Assembly: GCA_021203365.1 (NCBI GenBank) | Contig: JAJQBI010000012.1 | Coordinates: 1-64,000 of the forward strand | Reading direction: 5' to 3' | Source: Clostridiales bacterium | Lineage (GTDB): Bacteria; Bacillota; Clostridia; Lachnospirales; Lachnospiraceae | Length of the DNA: 64,000 nt | Shown here: in pieces, positions 8,889 to 19,109 of the stretch | Numbering within the stretch: position 1 is the stretch's first letter | How the letters are laid out: every line of letters starts with the position of its first letter | Translations under genes and position numbers: made by a program | Notes under the pieces: generated by a model | Seen by the model: only the letters and a program-made list of their open reading frames with translations | Told to the model about the DNA's origin: nothing | The model's database searches: none

Positions 8889-8919
8889 GAAAAAACCTGC
8901 CGAACCGGCAGGTTTTTTT
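8889..8919. terminator. Terminator after ferredoxin (AAAAAACCTGCC...GGCAGGTTTTTTT)
   Basis: Inverted repeat with T-run. Confidence 0.85.
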
Positions 8920-8935
8920 GTTTGGATGACTGTAC

Positions 8936-9433
8936 TCATCCATGTCTCTTTCGTGTCTTTTTCTTCGCGGGCTCACTGGCGGCCGCCGCCTCCCGGCGCG
9001 CCAGCTGACGGCGGCGAATGGCCTCGTCAACGGAGCGGCAGTGTGTTTCACCCTCATTTTTTATCTGAAGCTCCTGAGTAATCAGCCGGTCCAGAATCTG
9101 CTGGAAGACAATGATTTTTTCATCCGCGGGAGAGTTTTCCGGTGCTTTCTGTGGGGGATTTTCTTCTGGCAGAAAAGATGTCTGCGGTATGGTTTCAGGT
9201 TTTTGTATTTCCGGAGACGGAGTGAGCTGATTTCTGATTGCGCGAAGCTGCATCCCTTTATTTTTCAGTTCTTTTATATTCAGAAACAGCTGAATATCAT
9301 TCTCTGTGTAAACGCGGTGACCCAACTCGTTCCGGCCTATGGGAAGGTTCATCTCTTCTTCCCAGTAGCGGAGGACGTGGGATTTGACACCTGTCAGTTC
9401 CGTCGCCTGACGGACAGAATATTGGTTTGACAT
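8936..9433 (-). CDS. MerR-family transcriptional regulator, 165 aa
   Basis: MSNQYSVRQATELTGVKSHVLRYWEEEMNLPIGRNELGHRVYTENDIQLF HTH_MerR; start at RBS-preceded ATG 9433. Confidence 0.88.
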   Translation of the reverse strand: MSNQYSVRQATELTGVKSHVLRYWEEEMNLPIGRNELGHRVYTENDIQLFLNIKELKNKGMQLRAIRNQLTPSPEIQKPETIPQTSFLPEENPPQKAPENSPADEKIIVFQQILDRLITQELQIKNEGETHCRSVDEAIRRRQLARREAAAASEPAKKKTRKRHG

Positions 9434-9737
9434 GCGATCCCTCCCTGTGACTGTGCAAAGGCAGTGAGCTGCCGGACCAGCCCCGGCACAGGATGTTCTG
9501 AAATCCGGGTTTTCCTGGGACAGGTTTATTATAGGGGTTGTGAAAGAGGATTGCAAGAAAATTTGAACGACAAAATCGGCGATGATTTTCATTTTAATGT
9601 AAGGAATTCACAGGGCGGGCGGGAAGACTTATATCCCCTGGATAAAGGAAATTATAGTTTGCGCTTGCGCACAGAACTTTACGAGCCGTGCTTCACCTCG
9701 CGTCCTCCCGGACGCTCGGTGCCGGGCTTCGCCCTAT

Positions 9738-9799
9738 ACAAATGTACATAAAAACGGCCGGGTATGCAGGCATACCCGGCCGTCCTTATGTACATTTGT
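9738..9799. terminator. Nested long palindrome / terminator downstream of dnaB
   Basis: ACAAATGTACATAA (9738-9751) pairs with TTATGTACATTTGT (9786-9799); inner ACGGCCGGGTATG/CATACCCGGCCGT. Confidence 0.7.
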
Positions 9800-9807
9800 G
9801 CACAGCT

Positions 9808-11136
9808 CTACTTTTTCATATTTACAAACTGGGTGTATCTTGGGAGCCAGACAAGTTCCACGGTTCCGATGGGACCGTTTCTCTGTTTGGCTATGATGAT
9901 TTCGGCTATGTCTTTCTTTTCCGTATCCTTGTGATAGTAGTCGTCCCGGTAGATAAACATGACTACGTCTGCATCCTGCTCGATGGCTCCGGATTCGCGG
10001 AGATCGGAGAGCATGGGACGGTGGTCGGGACGCTGTTCTACGGCACGGCTGAGCTGGGACAGGGCGATGATGGGGACATTCAGCTCACGGGCCAGGGCCT
10101 TCAGAGAACGGGAGATATCAGAGATCTCCTGCTGCCTGGAGTCGGTTCTTCCGCTGCCGCTCATCAGCTGAAGATAATCGATCATCACAATATCCAGGTT
10201 GTGTTCCAGTTTATATTTTCTGCACTTGGAGCGCAGCTCCCCAACGGTGATACCGGGAGAATCGTCGATAATCAGATTGGATTCACCGATAATATCCGCG
10301 CCCTCCACCAGCTTGGTCCAGTCCTCGTCTTTCAGATTGCCGGTGCGGAGATTCTGGGAATCAACATGGGACTCCATGGAAAGGAGACGGTTTACCAGCT
10401 GCTCCTTTGACATCTCCAGACTGAATATGGCCACAGTGTAATCCTTTCGGAAGGCCATATACTGAGCAATATTCAGGACAAAGGCGGTTTTTCCCATGGA
10501 TGGACGGGCGGCGATCAGTACCAGGTCGGAATTGTGCATTCCGGAGGTTTTATAATCCAGATCCACAAAGCCTGTGGGGATTCCCGTCACTGTGCCTTTT
10601 ACCTTGGAGGCACGCTCTATATTTCCGATGGCATTGAGGACCACCTGCTGAATGGGAACAAACTCACTTCCTGTATTCCGCTGGAGAATGTTAAAAAGCT
10701 TCTTCTCTGACTCCTCCAGGATCACGTCTGTGGGTTCCTTTTCCAGGTAACAGGTATTGGCTACCTCCTCTGTGGCGCGGATCAGGCGGCGAAGCACCGC
10801 CTTCTCACTGACAATATTCGCGTAATATTTCACATTGGCGGAGGTGGGAACCGCGTCCAGGAGCTCCCGCACATACTCCATGCTGCTGATATCCGGCGGC
10901 AGATCCTTTTCCCGCAGGCGGACCTGCAGGGTGATGGGATCCACGGGCTTTCCCTCATTGCAGAGTTCCACCATGGCGTCAAAAATCACGCCGTACTGTT
11001 TCTGGTAAAAATCATCGCTGGTGAGGATCTCCGACACCACCAGAATGGCATCCCGATCCATAAGCATACACCCGATCACCGACTGCTCAGCCTCTATGCT
11101 GTGCGGAAGGATCCTTCTGATCAGTGTCTCTTCCAT
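9808..11136 (-). CDS. dnaB: Replicative DNA helicase DnaB
   Basis: N-terminal PHSIEAEQSVIGCML, Walker A ARPSMGKTAF, DYLQLM motif. Confidence 0.97.
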   Translation of the reverse strand: MEETLIRRILPHSIEAEQSVIGCMLMDRDAILVVSEILTSDDFYQKQYGVIFDAMVELCNEGKPVDPITLQVRLREKDLPPDISSMEYVRELLDAVPTSANVKYYANIVSEKAVLRRLIRATEEVANTCYLEKEPTDVILEESEKKLFNILQRNTGSEFVPIQQVVLNAIGNIERASKVKGTVTGIPTGFVDLDYKTSGMHNSDLVLIAARPSMGKTAFVLNIAQYMAFRKDYTVAIFSLEMSKEQLVNRLLSMESHVDSQNLRTGNLKDEDWTKLVEGADIIGESNLIIDDSPGITVGELRSKCRKYKLEHNLDIVMIDYLQLMSGSGRTDSRQQEISDISRSLKALARELNVPIIALSQLSRAVEQRPDHRPMLSDLRESGAIEQDADVVMFIYRDDYYHKDTEKKDIAEIIIAKQRNGPIGTVELVWLPRYTQFVNMKK

Positions 11137-11140
11137 GAGA

Positions 11141-11587
11141 TTACGCCTCTTTTACCCATACCTTCAGACTCCCGGTCACCTTCGGGTGAAGACGGACCGG
11201 AACATTGGTGACACCCAGACTCCGAATGGGAGAAGCCAGTACAAGCTTCTTCTTATCAATATCCAGATTCAGCTGCGTCTTTGCGGCCTCTGAAATTTCC
11301 TTGCCGGAAACAGAGCCAAAGGTTCGTCCGCCCTCTCCCACCTTCAGGGTAAGAATAATCTCCTTCCCTTCCAGATCCTTCGCAAACGCCTGAGCCGCTT
11401 CCAGATTCTCTCTGGCAATTCTTTCTTCCTTTGCCTTCTGAAGCTTCAGGTCGTTGAGATTCTTCGGGGTGGCCTCCAGCCCAAGCCTTTTGGGCAGAAG
11501 CATATTCCTGGCATATCCGTCGCTTACCTTTACAATTTCTCCTTTTTTTCCGAGAGACTTCACATCTTCAAGCAGAATTACCTTCAT
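11141..11587 (-). CDS. rplI: 50S ribosomal protein L9
   Basis: [33 protein letters not shown] signature. Confidence 0.97.
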   Translation of the reverse strand: MKVILLEDVKSLGKKGEIVKVSDGYARNMLLPKRLGLEATPKNLNDLKLQKAKEERIARENLEAAQAFAKDLEGKEIILTLKVGEGGRTFGSVSGKEISEAAKTQLNLDIDKKKLVLASPIRSLGVTNVPVRLHPKVTGSLKVWVKEA

Positions 11588-13638
11588 TTTTTTGTCTGAT
11601 CTCCTTCCTGCATCTGGTCAATCACTTCTTTTAACATTTCTTCTGTCTCATCCATGGATGCGGAAACCTGCGCGCCGGCCACATTCAGATGGCCTCCTCC
11701 GCCCAAGCGCTCCATCATCACCTGTACATTCGCCTCATCAATGGCGCGGGCGCTGACATAAACCACGCCTTTATATTTTGTGAGAACAAAGGACGCCTTT
11801 ACACCTGAGATGTTCAGCAGCTCATTGGCCGCCTGAGCCCCCACCACCGTCGGGCTCTCAATTCCCTCATCCGGGCAGCGGCCGATGGCAAAGCAGCCCT
11901 GGTAGATCTCCGCGGTGCGGATTGCCTCCGCTCTGGCCTTGTAGGATTCTATATTATCTCTGAGAAGCTTTCGGACACGGGTCACATCCGCGCCGTTTCT
12001 CCGCAGATACGCGGCCGCCTCAAAAGTCCGCACACCTGCGCGATTGGTAAAGTTATTGGTATCGATTACGATCCCCGCATAAATACAGTCCGCCTCCGCG
12101 TTCCGCAGCCGCAGGCCGTCTGCGAAATACTGAAGGATCTCCGCCACCATCTCGCAGGCGGAGGAGGCATAGGGCTCCACATAGGAAAGAACCGCGTTCT
12201 GGATCACCTCGTTTCCTCTCCGGTGATGGTCGAGGACCACGATGGTCTTTGTCATATAAAGCAGTTCCTGACATTCCGTATAGCTTGGCTTGTTGGTATC
12301 CACCACCACCACCACCGTATTGTTGTCCACCAGATCCTTTGCCTGAGAACTGTCCACAAACATGGAGGGCTCATAATCCGGATTTCCCATGAATCCGGCC
12401 ATCAGGGGACGGATAGAGGTTGTAGGGTCGTTCACCACAATATGGACCGGCTTCCCCAGGGTTTTCCCCGCGCGGTAAATTCCAATGGCAGCGCCCAGTG
12501 CGTCCACATCTGTGATCTTATGTCCCATGACCACCACACGTTCCTTGGTGCTCATAAATTCCTTCAGCGCCTGCGCCTTCACACGGGCCTTCACACGGGT
12601 GGATTTCTCCATCTGCTGCGCCTTTCCGCCAAAATAAGTGATTCCCTCCCCGTTTTTAAGGACGACCTGATCGCCGCCGCGGCCCAGAGCCATCTCTATG
12701 GCAATGCGGGCATACTCATAATTCTGAAGATAGGTGGGCGCGTTGGTGCCGATTCCAATACTCAGGGTAAGAGCCATCTCATTGCCGATATTGACTGTTT
12801 TTACCTCATCCAGAATATGAAATCTCTGCTCCTTCAGCGTCTCCAGGGAGCTTCGGCGCATGAGCAGCAGATACTTGTCCTTCTCCAGTTTCTTCACAAG
12901 GCCGTCAAAATTGGAAAAATATCTTGTAATTTTCCGGTCAATCAGCGCCACCAGAAGGGAACGGCGCACATCCTCCACGCTTTCCAGGGCCTCATCATAG
13001 TTGTCCAGGTAGGCAAGAGCCACTACCACCTTATTGTCCTCAATCTGCTGCAGAGCGTTGCGCAGTTCTGTCTCGTCATAAAGATACAGCGCCACCAGAC
13101 CCACCGGCCCGCCGCCGCTGTCCAGAATGTTCGCCTGGTCGATCACCTGCGTCATATCCATGCGCTGCATGGACACCCGGTAAATCCGGTCAGCGTAATG
13201 AATCTGAATCTCGGAAATCTCCTGTTCCTCCTCCGGCAGCCGGTCCAGGGTAACCTCCGGAAAAATCGTACTGATGTTCTTTCTGTAGGAAGGCGCTTTC
13301 CCGGTTATCCGGGAAAAGAGCTGATTGGACCAGATCATCCTGCCGCCTGCATCCATAATGGCATAGGGCAGAGCCAGCTCCTCCAGCATCTGCTTCTCAA
13401 CCGCGTCATACTGATTTGCAAAGGCAATCATGTCGTTGAGTATCACAGATCTGTGCATGCGCAAAATCAGCAGCGCTATCAGAATATAAAGCACAGTTCC
13501 GGCGGAAACCACCAGGCCGGCCCTGAGATCCGCCATATACACCGGAATATTGAGCAGGATCATAAAAACCGAAAGATACAACGGCCAGCGCATAAACCTT
13601 CTCATGGCTCCGCTGAATTTCACTGAATTCTTGTTCAT
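11584..13638 (-). CDS. gdpP: DHH-family phosphoesterase, c-di-AMP phosphodiesterase GdpP-like
   Basis: TM region, degenerate GGDEF, DHH motif ([12 protein letters not shown]) and [14 protein letters not shown]1 motif; next to rplI. Start ambiguous (13638/13650/13680). Confidence 0.9.
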   Translation of the reverse strand: MNKNSVKFSGAMRRFMRWPLYLSVFMILLNIPVYMADLRAGLVVSAGTVLYILIALLILRMHRSVILNDMIAFANQYDAVEKQMLEELALPYAIMDAGGRMIWSNQLFSRITGKAPSYRKNISTIFPEVTLDRLPEEEQEISEIQIHYADRIYRVSMQRMDMTQVIDQANILDSGGGPVGLVALYLYDETELRNALQQIEDNKVVVALAYLDNYDEALESVEDVRRSLLVALIDRKITRYFSNFDGLVKKLEKDKYLLLMRRSSLETLKEQRFHILDEVKTVNIGNEMALTLSIGIGTNAPTYLQNYEYARIAIEMALGRGGDQVVLKNGEGITYFGGKAQQMEKSTRVKARVKAQALKEFMSTKERVVVMGHKITDVDALGAAIGIYRAGKTLGKPVHIVVNDPTTSIRPLMAGFMGNPDYEPSMFVDSSQAKDLVDNNTVVVVVDTNKPSYTECQELLYMTKTIVVLDHHRRGNEVIQNAVLSYVEPYASSACEMVAEILQYFADGLRLRNAEADCIYAGIVIDTNNFTNRAGVRTFEAAAYLRRNGADVTRVRKLLRDNIESYKARAEAIRTAEIYQGCFAIGRCPDEGIESPTVVGAQAANELLNISGVKASFVLTKYKGVVYVSARAIDEANVQVMMERLGGGGHLNVAGAQVSASMDETEEMLKEVIDQMQEGDQTKK

Positions 13639-14061
13639 TGTTCTTATCATTCTCCACTGTATCATAATACAAAGAATCACAGGTAATCAGATGAAGTCCA
13701 TTATATCAAACTTTCTGTTTTTTTACCATAGCCTCCCGGAAAAAACTTGGGCGAAATCGGAAATACAAGGAAAAAACCTCCCCTATACCTTCTTTTTCGA
13801 CATTTTCCATAAATTTACGCCCCGTTTCACCGGACTTCAGATCCGGCAAAAATACGGAAATCGCTTCCCGCCCGTATAAAACCGTTTATTATATCCAATT
13901 CATTTAAATACTCGTCTCAAAAACCGTCATTATATACAATCCGTGCCGTTTTTCGCACAATTCACGGCAAAAAAAAGACAAAAGAGAGGCAAAAATTATA
14001 TAATAATACAAGCAATATGCCACAAACAAAAGGCACAAACAAAAAGGAGGGATTTATAACT

Positions 14062-15726
14062 ATGAAAAAAAAGACATTATGTATTTTGCTATCCCTGGCT
14101 GCCATGGTCACAATGACCTGCGGCGGAACCAGCGTGCTGGCGGAGGCGACCTCCTCGGATGCCACATCCTCAGATGCCACATCCGCAGACGCATCCACTG
14201 ACACAACCGATGCCTTATCCCTGGCCGACGCCACGGTGACAGAAATTCATCCGCTGGTGGACGGGGAGACCATGACGGTAACCTGGTATGAGGACGTGTA
14301 TATGGCCTATCCAAACCGGGAAGAAGACCAGCTCATCAGTATTTACGTTCCGGAAAACGCTACGGCAGATTCTCCCATCATCTTCTGTGTAAATAACTCC
14401 GGCTGGCAGGCAGACTCCTATACCAGCCGCACAAAGGTTCTCGGAACCGAAGAGGAGACAGAAGATGCAGGAGATTACTCCAGCACCTCTGATACCGACA
14501 AGATAGGAAAGGCTCTCAGCGAAGGTTATGTCATTGTCTCCTACGGGTGCCGCAGCCGCGCCAACGAACCCACAGAGGACGGCGAATATCAGGGACACTC
14601 CCCGGCGACCATGACGGATACCAAAGCGGCTATCCGCTATCTGCGCTACAACGCGGATCTGCTTCCTGCAGGAGATACAGATAAGATCGTGATCACCGGA
14701 ACCTCCGGCGGCGGCGCGCTTTCTTCCGTAATCGCGGCCAGCGCCAACAGTTCAGATTTTTATGAGTCACTCTACGAGATCGGCGCCGCGGGCATCGAAC
14801 TGGATGAGAACGGAAACTATGTTTCCACCATTGACGACGGAGTTTTCGCAGTGATCGCCTACTGCCCCATCACAGACCTGGCCAACGCAAACTTTGCCTA
14901 CGAGTGGACCTACCATGATACCCGGGAGCGGGTCGGCGAAAACATCGGTGGGGAAACCACGGAAGAGGATCTTGCTGTGTCTGAGGAACTGGCTCAGGCC
15001 TACACAGATTACCTGGCCAGCCTGAATCTGAAAACCGAAGACGGCGAGGATCTGACCACTGACAATCTGAAGGACTGCATTGCCTCCCTGATGGAAACCG
15101 AGATTGAGGAATCCATTGAGGAATACGGCATCGAGCAGATGCAGGCAGATATCGAAAGCTTTGACAACGAAAACAATGTAACCTGGCTCACCTTAAACGA
15201 GGACGGCACCTACACCTATGACTATGATGAGCATCTGTACTGGCTGGCCAGCCACACCGCACTGAAAAACATCCCGGCTTTCAGCAACAAAGGCCTTGGC
15301 TTAAGCGTGAATGAGGACACCTTGTTCGGTTCCTCCACAGATGAATACAGTCCGTTTATCTATTATTCCTGGAACAACGATGCCGTTGAAAACAATGTGG
15401 GACTGGACGACACCGGCCTTACCTGGGATGAATATATAGAGACAGAGGATGGACAGTACCTGCTTCAGCAGATCCGCATGACAAACGCCATTGAATATCT
15501 CAATGACGATTCCGCAGATACGGATATCGCAGCCAACTGGTATGTGCGCTTCGGCATGGCAGACCGCGACACCAGCTTCGCCGTGGAAGCAACCCTTTAT
15601 TACAGCCTGCTGAACAATGAATCCGTAGATCAGGATACCCTGAGTTTCGAATACGCCTGGCTCAAGAGACATATGGGCGACTACGATGTACAGGAAGCCT
15701 ATGAGTGGCTTGCGGGCATTCTGTAA
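14062..15726 (+). CDS. Secreted alpha/beta hydrolase, tannase/feruloyl-esterase-like
   Basis: Signal peptide MKKKTLCILLSLAAMVTMTCGGTSVLAEA, AAGGAGG RBS, nucleophile motif GTSGGGALS. Exact substrate class uncertain. Confidence 0.65.
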   Translation: MKKKTLCILLSLAAMVTMTCGGTSVLAEATSSDATSSDATSADASTDTTDALSLADATVTEIHPLVDGETMTVTWYEDVYMAYPNREEDQLISIYVPENATADSPIIFCVNNSGWQADSYTSRTKVLGTEEETEDAGDYSSTSDTDKIGKALSEGYVIVSYGCRSRANEPTEDGEYQGHSPATMTDTKAAIRYLRYNADLLPAGDTDKIVITGTSGGGALSSVIAASANSSDFYESLYEIGAAGIELDENGNYVSTIDDGVFAVIAYCPITDLANANFAYEWTYHDTRERVGENIGGETTEEDLAVSEELAQAYTDYLASLNLKTEDGEDLTTDNLKDCIASLMETEIEESIEEYGIEQMQADIESFDNENNVTWLTLNEDGTYTYDYDEHLYWLASHTALKNIPAFSNKGLGLSVNEDTLFGSSTDEYSPFIYYSWNNDAVENNVGLDDTGLTWDEYIETEDGQYLLQQIRMTNAIEYLNDDSADTDIAANWYVRFGMADRDTSFAVEATLYYSLLNNESVDQDTLSFEYAWLKRHMGDYDVQEAYEWLAGIL

Positions 15727-15753
15727 TCCGTCATCTTTTATTCTGTCTCACCA

Positions 15754-15791
15754 ATATGAAAGGACCGGCTATTCTGCCGGTCTTTTCATAT
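15754..15791 (+). terminator. Terminator after secreted hydrolase
   Basis: ATATGAAAGGACCGGC...GCCGGTCTTTTCATAT. Confidence 0.8.
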
Positions 15792-15800
15792 AAATAGTAT

Positions 15801-15824
15801 GAGGGAACGCTTCCGCGTTCCCTC
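15801..15824 (-). terminator. Terminator after rpsR
   Basis: GAGGGAACGC TTCC GCGTTCCCTC hairpin. Confidence 0.7.
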
Positions 15825-15844
15825 AATCATTCAATTACGTACGA

Positions 15845-16108
15845 TTAGTCCTGTACATAGGGCATAAGAGACATATGACGGGCTCTCTTGATCGCCACAG
15901 TCAGAGCTCTCTGATGCTTCGCGCAGTTTCCGGTGATTCTTCTGGGAAGAATCTTCCCTCTCTCGGAAACGTACTTTCTCAGCTTTGCCACATCCTTGTA
16001 ATCGATCTCGTTGTTCTCTTTTCCGCAGAATACACAGACTTTCTTTCTTCTGCGGCCGCCTCTTCTCTTCATGGGAGAATCGGGTCTCTCACCTTTATTG
16101 TAAGCCAT
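15845..16108 (-). CDS. rpsR: 30S ribosomal protein S18
   Basis: [37 protein letters not shown] signature. Confidence 0.97.
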   Translation of the reverse strand: MAYNKGERPDSPMKRRGGRRRKKVCVFCGKENNEIDYKDVAKLRKYVSERGKILPRRITGNCAKHQRALTVAIKRARHMSLMPYVQD

Positions 16109-16173
16109 AGTGCTTCCCTCCTGTCTTATTTATTCAGTCCGGAACTCCCCGGGCAAATCCTCCGTTTCCACTC

Positions 16174-16638
16174 TCAGTGAAACGGCAGTTCCTCATCGAT
16201 TCCATCCGGAATATTCATAAAGCCTTCCGCGATCACGTCGTTCGGCTCAGACATGGACGGAGCCGGTGCCGCCGGACGGGCCTGAGCCCGTGAAGCCGCG
16301 GCGTAGTTGTCACTGGCCGCCTTGCTCTCCGCAAATTCCTGCTCCTCCACCACCACCTCCGTGGTGTATACCTTCTGTCCGTCCCGATTCGTGTAGCTTC
16401 CGGTCTGAATCCTGCCGGTGATGGCAATCTTAATTCCCTGATGGAAATACTTCTCGGCAAACTCAGCGGATCGTCCAAAAGACACACAGCTGATAAAATC
16501 CGCACTTGCCTCCCCGTCGCGCCGGAATCTCCGGTCAACCGCCAGCGTATAGCGCGCAATGGCCAGCGCGTTCTCCCCCGCGGAATATCTCACCTCAGGA
16601 TCTCTTGTCAAGCGTCCCATTAAAATAACTTTGTTCAT
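16174..16638 (-). CDS. ssb: Single-stranded DNA-binding protein
   Basis: MNKVILMGRLTRDPEVRYS OB-fold and acidic DGIDEELPFH C-terminal tail. Confidence 0.96.
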   Translation of the reverse strand: MNKVILMGRLTRDPEVRYSAGENALAIARYTLAVDRRFRRDGEASADFISCVSFGRSAEFAEKYFHQGIKIAITGRIQTGSYTNRDGQKVYTTEVVVEEQEFAESKAASDNYAAASRAQARPAAPAPSMSEPNDVIAEGFMNIPDGIDEELPFH

Positions 16639-16702
16639 TCTTTCTTACCTCTCTGATGTTTGAACGGGTTTAATGGTGCTTTCTGATAACTGTGCGCAAA
16701 AC

Positions 16703-16990
16703 CTATGCATCTTTCCGGATGACCAGGTATCTCAGCACATTGTCCATGATGCGAACATGTCTTTCCAATTCCGCCGGGCACTGTGAGTCTGCTTCAAACT
16801 GAATAAAATAGTAGAAGCCTTCATGCATTTTCTGAATCTCGTAAGCAAGCTTCTTCTTGCCCCATTCTTCAACCTCTGTGATTACGCCGTTGTAACGGGT
16901 GATGTAGCCCTTCGCCTTCTCTACGGTGGCGTCACGCACTTCATCCTCAACCTTCGCACTCACAACCAATGCTAACTCATACTTGTTCAT
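16703..16990 (-). CDS. rpsF: 30S ribosomal protein S6
   Basis: MNKYELALVVSAKVEDE...WGKKKLAYEIQKMHEGFYYFIQFEA. Confidence 0.97.
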   Translation of the reverse strand: MNKYELALVVSAKVEDEVRDATVEKAKGYITRYNGVITEVEEWGKKKLAYEIQKMHEGFYYFIQFEADSQCPAELERHVRIMDNVLRYLVIRKDA

Positions 16991-17146
16991 GCTTGTCTAA
17001 CCTCCTTTTGGTCTTCTGGCCCTTTGCCTGTCAAAGAGCAAGGATATGAAAATATATCACAATTTTTGATTCTAGCACAATTTTCCGGGGGTGTAAAGCA
17101 GAAATTGTCAAATCCGGAAAACTTTTTCCCGAAGCTTTCCCGAAAG

Positions 17147-17338
17147 CTACAGTTCTTTTTTCGCCAGATTCCTGGTGTTTTTTTCCACCAGCTTCCGGCT
17201 CACCATGACCTGATGGCCGCACCCCATGCATTTCAGGCGAAAGTCCGCCCCGACCCGAAGGATTTCCCATTCCCGGCTGCCGCAGGGATGGTTTTTTTTC
17301 AGGGTCACCACATCTCCCACTTCATAGAGGAATCCCAT
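17147..17338 (-). CDS. DUF951-family protein
   Basis: YEVGDVVTLKKNHPCGSREWEILRVGADFRLKCMGCGHQVMVSR. Confidence 0.88.
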   Translation of the reverse strand: MGFLYEVGDVVTLKKNHPCGSREWEILRVGADFRLKCMGCGHQVMVSRKLVEKNTRNLAKKEL

Positions 17339-17402
17339 CCGTCACTCTTCCTTTCCAATACTGAATATGTACATGATACCTGAGGATTTCTCCTTCCGCA
17401 GG

Positions 17403-18128
17403 CTATCTCACCGCGATCTGAGAAAACACCTGCCCGATGGGTTCCTGTATAAGAAGATTCGCGTAGCGGTCTCTGGGTGTGGGAGATTTGTTGATCACCA
17501 CCAGATCATCACCCTGAAAATAATCGATGAGGCTGGCGGCCGGATAAACCGCCAGAGAGGTTCCCCCGATAATCAGCACCTGGGCCCTGGAGATAGCGTC
17601 CACGGAAGCCCGGAGCGTATCATTATCCAGTCCCTCCTCATAAAGCACCACATCCGGCTTGATGACGCCGCCGCAGGTACAGCGGGGCACCCCCTGAGAC
17701 TGCTTTATATACGCAAAATCATAAGACTTCCCACACCGGGTACAGTAGTTGCGGTAAACGCTCCCGTGAAGCTCCAGAACCCTGCGGCTCCCGGCCATCT
17801 GGTGGAGATTATCAATATTCTGAGTAATTACAGCCTTCAGCTTCCCCGCCTGCTCCAGCTCAGCCAGCTTCCTGTGAGCAGCGTTTGGCTGAGCTGTATC
17901 ACAGAGCATCTTATCTCTGTAAAACTTATAAAATTCTTCCGTCTTCCTCATAAAGAAGGTATGGCTGAGGATGGTCTCCGGAGGATAATCGTATTTCTGA
18001 TGATAAAGGCCATCCTGACTGCGGAAATCCGGAATTCCACTCTCCGTGGAAACCCCCGCACCTCCGAAAAACACAATATTGTCATGCGTGTCAATGATCT
18101 GCTGCAGTTTCTCAATCTCTTTTCCCAT
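17403..18128 (-). CDS. NAD-dependent protein deacylase, Sir2 family
   Basis: GAGVSTESGIPDFRS, TQNIDNLHQMAGS, zinc CTRCGKSY/CTCGG. Confidence 0.95.
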   Translation of the reverse strand: MGKEIEKLQQIIDTHDNIVFFGGAGVSTESGIPDFRSQDGLYHQKYDYPPETILSHTFFMRKTEEFYKFYRDKMLCDTAQPNAAHRKLAELEQAGKLKAVITQNIDNLHQMAGSRRVLELHGSVYRNYCTRCGKSYDFAYIKQSQGVPRCTCGGVIKPDVVLYEEGLDNDTLRASVDAISRAQVLIIGGTSLAVYPAASLIDYFQGDDLVVINKSPTPRDRYANLLIQEPIGQVFSQIAVR

Positions 18129-18141
18129 AAGATTCTCCCTT

Positions 18142-18975
18142 CTACTGTGCGGCCACCGCGTTTACCATCTTTCCCTGTACCACAAAACGGGTGGCGGAAT
18201 TGCCGGTGCAGGTAGAAAGCGTCACAACCTTATCCGTCAGCTGCGGATCCCCTGGATCTGTAGCGATCTCCGACTGGGACTCGATTTTTGTCATATAGTC
18301 CAGGAATTCCTGCCCCGCCCCCTCAAAAAGAGTATAGGTGTCACTGTTCACCGCTGTGGTATATGCCGCGATAATCTCATACCGGTAATCCACCTCCGGC
18401 GTGAGAATCCAGAAATATGGGCTGTCCTCATAGAGAGATTCATCGGACACATATTTTTTCAGCTGGCCAAACATGGAGCCATTCTTCATATTGTGCCCGT
18501 ACACAATGGTGTTGCAGTCCGTGAGATCCCGGCTGTTCTGATAATCAATAAAGATCGTCCCGGCAAAATTATAATTGTTCTCGTAGGTGGTATGGAGATA
18601 CTGATCGTTGTCCACTCCCTGCACCACCGGATAATTGATATCTGTCAGCGCTTCCATGTAAATCCAGCCCACCACATCCTCGTTGATGGCAAGAAGCGAA
18701 TCAAAATCCACCTCAATGGGCGCCTGAGGCTGTGCCTCCATTTCCACCGGATCCTCCTCTGAAGTCTCCGACGTATTTTCCCTCTCGGTTACCGCGATCT
18801 TTGCAATGCCGTCGTATTCATCCGTACCCGCCTTATATTCCAGGTAAATCTGGACAAGATTATAGCCGGCATAGAAAAATACGGCGACCGCAAGGATCAG
18901 AATCACGGTGAGGAGATAATCCCCCACCCCTTTTTTCTTTCGTTTCTTATAAGAATGCTGCTGCCCCTGACTCAT
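18142..18975 (-). CDS. Class B sortase
   Basis: N-terminal TM; NEDVVGWIYM, GHNMKNGSMFGQL, catalytic TLSTC motif. Confidence 0.88.
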   Translation of the reverse strand: MSQGQQHSYKKRKKKGVGDYLLTVILILAVAVFFYAGYNLVQIYLEYKAGTDEYDGIAKIAVTERENTSETSEEDPVEMEAQPQAPIEVDFDSLLAINEDVVGWIYMEALTDINYPVVQGVDNDQYLHTTYENNYNFAGTIFIDYQNSRDLTDCNTIVYGHNMKNGSMFGQLKKYVSDESLYEDSPYFWILTPEVDYRYEIIAAYTTAVNSDTYTLFEGAGQEFLDYMTKIESQSEIATDPGDPQLTDKVVTLSTCTGNSATRFVVQGKMVNAVAAQ

Positions 18976-19109
18976 AGGCCTTCCTCCCTTTGCGTTTCCT
19001 TCCTGATATCCTGAAGTATTTCCCCGGATGTTTTCCCAATGGGTTCATTGTACCACAATCTTTTCTTAAATTGTAAATCTGAATGGAGAAAACGCTGAAT
19101 TTTTGTTTT

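Noticed and set aside
12223-13626. 467-aa ORF on + strand
   Set aside because: Antisense shadow of gdpP.
16991-17100. S6:S18-binding leader motif upstream of rpsF
   Set aside because: Looked for the conserved hairpin in the leader but could not identify a convincing match by eye.
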